The translations under genes and the position numbers were made by a program. The notes below the pieces were generated by a model. That model was not told the origin of the DNA. It made no database searches and saw only the letters and a program-made list of their open reading frames with translations. Positions 1 to 6,503 of a DNA stretch of 6,503 nt are shown here, in pieces. The stretch is from positions 1 through 6,503 of the forward strand of contig CAJVYZ010000167.1 of the NCBI GenBank assembly GCA_913009915.1, in the 5' to 3' direction. The DNA is from an uncultured Gemmatimonadota bacterium (GTDB lineage: Bacteria > Gemmatimonadota > Gemmatimonadetes > Gemmatimonadales > GWC2-71-9). Position 1 is the first letter of the stretch, and each line of letters begins with the position of its first letter.

Positions 1-83
1 GATGTGTCACGGACTAGGTGTGCGGTGTGGGACACGTGATGGAGGTATGGGGCGGCGGTGTTGGGTGTCTGTTTTTTTTTTTT
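1..83. other. Sequencing noise and T run outside the adapter (not genomic)
   Basis: Bases 1-71 are a G/T-rich stretch with no recognisable coding content. Bases 72-83 are twelve T in a row that abut the first base of the Illumina P5 adapter. Read on the minus strand this is what a read gives after running through the insert and the whole adapter: an A run, then low-quality calls. I infer that these bases come from the sequencer and not from the organism. A frame that opens at the GTG at base 58 runs through this region into queA and is an artefact there. Confidence 0.85.
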
Positions 84-141
84 AATGATACGGCGACCAC
101 CGAGATCTACACTCTTTCCCTACACGACGCTCTTCCGATCT
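84..141 (+). other. Illumina P5 / TruSeq universal adapter (contaminant)
   Basis: The 58 bases match the TruSeq universal adapter from the P5 start AATGATACGGCGACCACC to the read-1 primer end ACGCTCTTCCGATCT. Translated in the frame that continues into queA, it gives the peptide MIRRPPRSTLFPYTTLFRS (bases 85-141), a well-known sign of adapter contamination in predicted proteins. Genomic sequence starts at base 142. The identification rests on direct recognition of the adapter, and I regard it as secure. Confidence 0.98.
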
Positions 142-219
142 AGCCTTACCTCATCCAGCAGGGCCTCCTCGAGCGAACACCGCGGGGACGTTGTGCCACT
201 TCCCTCGCCTATCAGCGCT

Positions 220-2807
<2,588 letters not shown>

Positions 2808-2808
<1 letters not shown>

Positions 2809-3344
2809 TGGCCGTGCTGCCCATCCACCTCCTCGGCTCTCCGGTGCTCAGGGAGCAGAGCGCCACCATCGACTCAGCGGACAACAACACCAGAGAGTTG
2901 GTGGCCGATCTGTTCGAGACGATGGACGCCGCCGAGGGGGTAGGCCTGGCCGCCAACCAGGTCGGCATCGCGCGGCGGGTGGCCGTCGTCGGTCTCGATG
3001 ACGACCGGTTCGTGTTGATCAATCCGGTGGTTCTCGAATCGGACGGGAAGGACACGGCGGAGGAAGGTTGCCTCTCCATTCCCGACATCTACGCTGACGT
3101 CACCCGGTGCACCAGTATCGTCGTCGAGGCCCTCGATGTGGACGGGAAGCGCCAGCGCATCGAAGCCGACGGCCTGAAAGCCAGGGTCATCCAGCACGAG
3201 ATAGATCACCTCGACGGACTCCTGTTCCTCGATCGGCTCAGTCCCTTCAAGCGCCGCGTCCTCACGAAGCGCTGGAAGAAAAGCGGCAATGATACCCCCA
3301 ACCATCTCCTGGACGTGACACCGGCCTCGAAGACCTCGGGCTGA
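2808..3344 (+). CDS. def: Peptide deformylase
   Basis: Def removes the formyl group from the N-terminal Met of nascent proteins as they leave the ribosome. The 178-residue product has all three metalloenzyme motifs: GVGLAANQ (44-51, with Gln51), EEGCLS (85-90, metal ligand Cys88) and QHEIDH (129-134, ligands His130 and His134, catalytic Glu131). Length and motifs fit an intact, active enzyme. The basic stretch FKRRVLTKRWKK (147-158) lies at the C-terminus, where other deformylases have a ribosome-contacting helix; that role is inferred here. It overlaps yajC by one base and fmt by one base (TGATG). Pairing with fmt is the classic arrangement, since Fmt adds the formyl group that Def removes. 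Confidence 0.97.
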
Positions 3345-4267
3345 TGCGCATCATATTCTTCGGCACGCCCGAGTTCGCCGTGCCATCCCTGCGAACACTG
3401 ATCAGTGAAGGCCACGACGTTGTCGGGGTCGTCACCCAGCCCGACAAGCCACGCGGCCGATCCCGTTCGGTCCTGGTGCCACCGCCGGTCAAGAGCCTGA
3501 GCCTAGAGCACAACCTCCCCGTGCTGCAGCCGGACCGTCCCACGGGCGATCTCTTCGCCGCCGCCCTCCAGCGATTGCGCCCCGACATCGGAGTGGTGGT
3601 GGCCTATGGCCACATCCTTCGCCCGGAGATCCTCGATCTCCCCGATCACGGCATGATCAACGTGCACGCCTCTCTCCTGCCGAGGTGGCGTGGCGCAGCC
3701 CCGATCCAGAAGGCCATCCTCGAAGGTGATGCAGTCACCGGCGTGAGCATCATGCAGATGGCCCCCGGCATGGACACCGGCCCCGTGATGCATCGGCTGC
3801 AGACGACCATCCGCCCGGGACAGACCGCCGGAGAACTCTCTGGGCGGCTGGCGGACCTCAGTGCCGTGGGCCTGATCACGGCCCTTGAAGCCATCGAGCA
3901 GCACACGGCCACATTCCAGCCCCAGGACGAAGCGGCCGCCACCCACGCCCCCAAGGTGACCCGTGCCATGGCCCGGATCGATTGGCGTGACCCGGCCGAC
4001 CGGGTGGCCCGTCAGACGCTGGCCTACGATCCGGCGCCAGGCGCCTGGGCCCAACTGGGGGAGGCGCCGGTCAAGCTGTTCCATGGCGAAGCCATTCCGG
4101 CGACGGCCGAGCCGGGCACCATCCTGGCTGCCGGGGACCGGCTCCTCGTTGCTTGTGGCTCGGGAGCGGTGGCGTTCAAGCAAGTCCAGCCGTCAGGCAA
4201 GAAGAAGCTCCCAGTGGCTGACTGGGCACGGGGCCGGGACGAACTCCCCGGGCTCGTGCTCGAGTGA
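3344..4267 (+). CDS. fmt: Methionyl-tRNA formyltransferase
   Basis: Fmt formylates Met-tRNAfMet from 10-formyltetrahydrofolate, making the initiator tRNA for translation. The product has 307 residues. The N-terminal Rossmann-type domain starts MRIIFFGTPEFAVPSL. The catalytic triad falls at Asn106, His108 and Asp144 (NVHASLLPRWRGAAPIQ and MAPGMDTGPV), the same numbers as in E. coli. APKVT (202-206) marks the linker into the C-terminal OB-like tRNA-binding domain (about 208-307), which carries the conserved P-x-PGAW. The start ATG 3344 shares its A with the def stop; the ribosome site is weak, so translational coupling with def is likely. The last four bases overlap the next gene. In many bacteria rsmB follows fmt directly; here three thi genes come between them. 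Confidence 0.97.
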   Translation: MRIIFFGTPEFAVPSLRTLISEGHDVVGVVTQPDKPRGRSRSVLVPPPVKSLSLEHNLPVLQPDRPTGDLFAAALQRLRPDIGVVVAYGHILRPEILDLPDHGMINVHASLLPRWRGAAPIQKAILEGDAVTGVSIMQMAPGMDTGPVMHRLQTTIRPGQTAGELSGRLADLSAVGLITALEAIEQHTATFQPQDEAAATHAPKVTRAMARIDWRDPADRVARQTLAYDPAPGAWAQLGEAPVKLFHGEAIPATAEPGTILAAGDRLLVACGSGAVAFKQVQPSGKKKLPVADWARGRDELPGLVLE

Positions 4268-4890
4268 GGCCGCTCCCCAGACTCCACGCCATCACCGATC
4301 ACGCGGTCCTGGCGGCACCGGAGTATCGGGTACGCCTGGCGGCGATTGCCGCCGTTGGGCCGGCGGTGGCGCTGCACGCCCGCGACCGCCAGGCGAGTGA
4401 TCGAGTGCTGACCGACACCGCCACCAGGATGCTGGCCCACGCCCGGCCCCCCGGGGCGGCCACCTTCGTCAGCGCCCGCCCGGACATCGCCGCGGCCCTC
4501 GGAGCGCAGGGAGTGCAACTGGGCACCGGCGACTTGTCGCCACGGGACGCGCGGAAGATCTTCCCCAATGGGTGGATCGGAGCGTCGATCCACAGCGAAG
4601 CGGAGGCGCGCCGGGCCATCGACGAGGGGGCCGATTTTCTCGTGGCCGGTAGTATCTTTCCAACAGGTAGCCACGCCGATCAACCGGCCGCCGGCCTAGA
4701 GCTCCTCGACAGGGTCGCCGGTCTGGGGCGGCCGGTGATCGCCATTGGCGGGATCACGGCCGGGCGCGCCGGGCAGGTTCGCTTGGCGGGCGCCTATGGG
4801 GTGGCTGCCATTTCGGCCCTGTGGCAGGCGCGGGATGCGGGCACCGCCGCACTGGCGCTGCTGGCACCGTGGATGGAATCAGATGACTGA
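4264..4890 (+). CDS. tenI: Thiamine phosphate synthase superfamily protein, probable thiazole tautomerase TenI
   Basis: The 208-residue protein is a single TIM barrel of the ThiE/TenI family: RLHAIT (6-11), GVQLGTGD (83-90), GASIHS (106-111), GSIFPT (129-134), IAIGGIT (159-165) and GVAAISALW (179-187). ThiE joins thiazole and pyrimidine phosphates; TenI aromatises the thiazole tautomer released by ThiG. Several ThiE pyrophosphate and pyrimidine contacts are changed: the QxRxK segment reads HARDR (38-42), the ND pair is SA (70-71), and the Lys after PTxT is His137. The HxRxR form, the LHAITD start and the SIHS motif with His110 resemble Bacillus TenI. The neighbours thiS and thiG, which make the TenI substrate, support this. 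An automated label would probably be thiE. GTG 4264 overlaps fmt by GTGA with no clear ribosome site; the end overlaps thiS by eight bases. Family certain, subfamily fairly likely. Confidence 0.75.
   Translation: MRPLPRLHAITDHAVLAAPEYRVRLAAIAAVGPAVALHARDRQASDRVLTDTATRMLAHARPPGAATFVSARPDIAAALGAQGVQLGTGDLSPRDARKIFPNGWIGASIHSEAEARRAIDEGADFLVAGSIFPTGSHADQPAAGLELLDRVAGLGRPVIAIGGITAGRAGQVRLAGAYGVAAISALWQARDAGTAALALLAPWMESDD
4871..4878 (+). promoter_or_regulatory. Ribosome binding site of thiS
   Basis: GGATGGAA lies a few bases before ATG 4883, inside the end of the tenI-like gene. It supports the short thiS product; the same frame is open further upstream but only as a shadow of the preceding gene. 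Confidence 0.5.
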
Positions 4891-5092
4891 ACTCACCGTG
4901 ACGATCAATGGCGAACGGCGCCGCGTCCCCGGGCCGGCCACGGCGCAGAGCCTCCTCGAGCATCTGGGACTCGACCCCCGTGGTGTGGTCGTCGAACTCA
5001 ACGAGGAGATCGTCCGCCGGCCACAGCTAGGCGATACGGCCATCGATGACGGAGACCGAATCGAGGTAGTGCACTTCGTCGGCGGCGGCTGA
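4883..5092 (+). CDS. thiS: Sulfur carrier protein ThiS
   Basis: ThiS is a ubiquitin-fold carrier whose C-terminal glycine is adenylated by ThiF and turned into a thiocarboxylate, which gives sulfur to ThiG for the thiazole ring of thiamine. The product from ATG 4883 has 69 residues and ends in HFVGGG, so the required terminal Gly-Gly is exposed at the C-terminus. It has the beta-grasp pattern: LTVTINGERRRV, SLLEHLGLDPRGVVVELNEEIV, and DGDRIEVVHFVGGG. Length fits the family (about 65-70). The start follows GGATGGAA and overlaps the preceding stop by eight bases; an earlier in-frame start at 4745 would add a non-homologous extension. thiG follows after 34 bases. No thiF is in view; adenylation must be encoded elsewhere. 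Confidence 0.95.
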   Translation: MTELTVTINGERRRVPGPATAQSLLEHLGLDPRGVVVELNEEIVRRPQLGDTAIDDGDRIEVVHFVGGG

Positions 5093-5120
5093 GAGTCCGC
5101 CGACTCAACGTCCGAAGGAC
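5093..5120 (+). promoter_or_regulatory. Two small adjacent hairpins in the thiS-thiG gap
   Basis: GAGTC (5093-5097) pairs with GACTC (5102-5106) around a four-base CGCC loop. GTCC (5110-5113) pairs with GGAC (5117-5120) around GAA. The second stem covers part of AAGGA (5115-5119), the ribosome site seven bases before the thiG ATG. The stems are short (5 and 4 bp), so a role in tuning ThiG against ThiS output is only a suggestion. There is no U run, so it does not look like a terminator. Confidence 0.35.
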
Positions 5121-5126
5121 ACGACC

Positions 5127-5945
5127 ATGACCAGTACCATGAAACCCGCGGCCGCCCAGCAAGACACGGCGCTCACCATAGGCGGGCACGAATTCCGGTC
5201 CCGTCTCCTGGTTGGAACCGGGAAGTACCGGACCAATGAAGACATGATCGCCACGTTGGAGGCGTGCGGTGCCGACGTCGTGACCGTGGCGGTCCGCCGG
5301 GTCGACCTGAACCGGACCAACGAAGAGAGTCTGCTGCACTTCCTCGACCCGGACCGGTGGTTTCTTCTGGCCAATACCGCAGGATGCTACTCGGCAGACG
5401 AAGCCGTGCGCTACGCCCGTCTGGCGCGAGAAGCGGGGTTCAACGACTTCATCAAACTCGAGGTCATCGGCGACCAGGAAACCCTGCTGCCGGACGTCGA
5501 AGGGCTCCTCGAAGCAACCCGTACGCTCGTCGCCGAGGGGTTCACGGTCCTGGCCTACACCAACGACGACGTGGTGACGGCCCTGAAACTGGAAGACGCG
5601 GGGGCGGCAGCCATCATGCCACTGGCCTCGCCGATCGGGAGCGGGCTCGGCTTGCTCAATCCATATGGTATTCGCACCATCAAGCACCGCCTATCGGTCC
5701 CGATCATCGTCGATGCGGGCGTCGGCACGGCATCGGACGCGTGCCTGACCATGGAGCAGGGGGTCGACGGCATCCTGATGAACACGGCGTTGGCCGAGGC
5801 CGGGCGGCCGGCGGTCATGGGTCGCGCCATGCGACTGGCGGTGGAGGCTGGTCGCGCCGCCTACCTCGCGGGGCGGATGCCCCGCCGCGAAATCGCGGTG
5901 CCGTCGAGCCCCGTCGCGGGCATGCTCGACCGCCCCACGCCCTAG
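5127..5945 (+). CDS. thiG: Thiazole synthase ThiG
   Basis: ThiG condenses 1-deoxy-D-xylulose 5-phosphate, dehydroglycine and the ThiS thiocarboxylate into the thiazole tautomer in the cytoplasm. The 272-residue product is a complete TIM barrel with LLVGTGKYRT (27-36), VTVAVRR (52-58), ANTAGCYSADEAVR (82-95), the Schiff-base Lys110 in FIKLEVIGD, MPLASPIGSGLGLLNP (164-179), VPIIVDAGVGTASDA (191-205) and DGILMNTALAEA (214-225). The first 14 residues are a variable tail. ATG 5127 is supported by AAGGA at 5115-5119; ATG 5139 is a possible shorter start. Small differences from the commonest family sequence (YTNDDVV, MPLASP, MEQG) do not touch the catalytic Lys. The usual dehydroglycine source, ThiO or ThiH, is not in the window. 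Confidence 0.97.
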   Translation: MTSTMKPAAAQQDTALTIGGHEFRSRLLVGTGKYRTNEDMIATLEACGADVVTVAVRRVDLNRTNEESLLHFLDPDRWFLLANTAGCYSADEAVRYARLAREAGFNDFIKLEVIGDQETLLPDVEGLLEATRTLVAEGFTVLAYTNDDVVTALKLEDAGAAAIMPLASPIGSGLGLLNPYGIRTIKHRLSVPIIVDAGVGTASDACLTMEQGVDGILMNTALAEAGRPAVMGRAMRLAVEAGRAAYLAGRMPRREIAVPSSPVAGMLDRPTP

Positions 5946-5950
5946 TCCCG

Positions 5951-6429
5951 GTGCGGCAGGGCGACTCCCCGGAAGGTGCGGCAACGCGAGAAACCGCGTG
6001 CGCAGTCCTGCAGCAGGTCCGCGCAGGACAGCCGTTCGACCGCGCCCTCAATCGCGCGGTAGAGAATCTCGACGATCCCGACCGCCGGTTCGTGTACCAA
6101 GTTTCCGCCGGCGTGCTCCGTCACCAGGACGCCCTCGACGAGGTGCTGGCGCCACTAGCCACACACGGCTGGAGCCGGGTTCCGGATTCGCTCAAGGACG
6201 TTCTCCGTATCGGCGTCTACCAGTTGCGCTACCTCGACCGTGTTCCGCCGCACGCAGCGGTCTCGACCAGCGTGGCAGTCGCGCGGAATCTGGCGGGCGA
6301 GCGGTCTTCGGGGTTCGTCAACGCCGTGCTACGGAAAGTCGCCGCCGATCGGCTGTCTACCCCGACCACGCGGCGCCCCGTCACGCTCAGCCGGGAGTTC
6401 TCCCACCCCGACTGGCTGGTGGCCCGCTG
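5951..6429 (+). CDS. rsmB: 16S rRNA (cytosine-967-C5)-methyltransferase RsmB, N-terminal part (3' truncated by adapter)
   Basis: The 159 genomic codons form the NusB-like RNA-binding domain that precedes the methyltransferase domain of RsmB: TRETACAVLQQVRAGQPFDR (13-32), DDPDRRFVYQVSAGVLRHQD, LKDVLRIGVYQLRYLDRVPPHAAVSTSVAVAR, and GFVNAVLRKVAA. The frame then runs into SREFSHPDWLVAR, the conserved linker just before the catalytic domain, which rules out a stand-alone NusB. RsmB methylates C967 of 16S rRNA with S-adenosylmethionine. GTG 5951 is the only start near the expected N-terminus; it lies five bases after the thiG stop and lacks a clear ribosome site, so coupling is likely. The apparent stop TGA at 6428-6430 uses two insert bases and the first adapter base (or A-tail), so it is false and the gene continues beyond this contig. 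Confidence 0.93.
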
Positions 6430-6495
6430 AGATCGGAAGAGCACACGTCTGAACTCCAGTCACACTGATATATCTCGTATGCCGTCTTCTGCTTG
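6430..6495 (+). other. Illumina TruSeq indexed (P7) adapter, index ACTGATAT (contaminant)
   Basis: The sequence starts AGATCGGAAGAGCACACGTC, continues through CTGAACTCCAGTCAC, carries the 8-base index ACTGATAT at 6464-6471 (the form I recall as TruSeq index 25), and ends ATCTCGTATGCCGTCTTCTG then CTTG. Other frames translate it to peptides such as RSEEHTSELQSH and EIGRAHV, which are known contamination signatures. Recognition of the adapter is direct; the index number is from memory. Confidence 0.98.
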
Positions 6496-6503
6496 AAAAA
6501 AAA
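6496..6503. other. A run after the P7 adapter (not genomic)
   Basis: Eight A follow the last adapter base. An A run after complete read-through of the adapter is a typical sequencer output and mirrors the T run at 72-83 on the left end. Confidence 0.85.

Noticed and set aside
72..83. T run as a transcription terminator tail or promoter element
   Set aside because: It directly abuts the P5 adapter and lacks a preceding stem; it is sequencer output.
4240..4300. Thiamine (TPP) riboswitch before the thi genes
   Set aside because: The fmt and tenI-like genes overlap, leaving no untranslated leader, and I see no TPP aptamer core near the thi genes.
4745..4882. N-terminal extension of thiS from an upstream start
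   Set aside because: ThiS proteins are 65-70 residues; the extension is a shadow of the tenI-like gene and ATG 4883 has its own ribosome site.
4998..5687. Minus-strand open frame opposite thiS and thiG
   Set aside because: It spans two well-supported plus-strand genes and has no domain I recognise.
5264..5950. Long in-frame upstream extension of rsmB overlapping thiG
   Set aside because: The extension is low-complexity, Arg/Gly-rich shadow of thiG; RsmB homology begins just after GTG 5951.
6130..6468. Frames ending in RSEEHTSELQSH and EIGRAHV as C-termini of real proteins
   Set aside because: These peptides are translated P7 adapter in frames that are not the rsmB frame.

Overview
This is a short contig of GC-rich bacterial chromosome (bases 142-6429, about 6.3 kb) flanked on both sides by untrimmed Illumina library adapter. 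Bases 1-141 are noise, a T run and the P5/TruSeq universal adapter. Bases 6430-6503 are the TruSeq indexed P7 adapter plus an A run. Neither end is biology, and several apparent reading frames at the ends are partly translated adapter.

The genomic part is one tightly packed, plus-strand operon-like run of nine genes: ruvB (last 40 codons only), queA, tgt, yajC, def, fmt, a TenI/ThiE-family gene, thiS, thiG, and the NusB-like N-terminal part of rsmB, which is cut by the right adapter (ten entries counting both partial ends). Most junctions are 1-8 base overlaps or gaps under 40 bases. GTG starts are common (tgt, yajC, def, the tenI-like gene, rsmB). No stretch of 300 bases is gene-free, and I see no internal promoter, riboswitch or terminator.

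The genes fall into three modules. The first (ruvB-queA-tgt-yajC) is a widely conserved neighbourhood: Holliday junction migration, two steps of queuosine tRNA modification (Tgt inserts preQ1 into tRNA, QueA then adds the epoxycyclopentanediol precursor), and the YajC subunit of the Sec translocon. The second (def-fmt ... rsmB) is the N-formylmethionine cycle plus a 16S rRNA methyltransferase. Between fmt and rsmB sits a thiamine-thiazole module: a TenI-like thiazole tautomerase candidate, the sulfur carrier ThiS and the thiazole synthase ThiG. The usual secD-secF pair after yajC is absent; def follows directly.

The high GC content, frequent GTG starts and compact layout fit a high-GC bacterium, perhaps an uncultivated one sampled by metagenomics. 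I cannot fix the phylum from this sequence alone; Gemmatimonadota-like or Actinomycetota-like lineages are only guesses. I see no defence system, mobile element, CRISPR array or plainly novel system. The points most worth a second look are the adapter artefacts and the false stop they make in rsmB, the missing canonical start of queA, the altered substrate-pocket segment of Tgt, the TenI-like identity of the gene that would be labelled thiE, and the insertion of the thi genes between fmt and rsmB.
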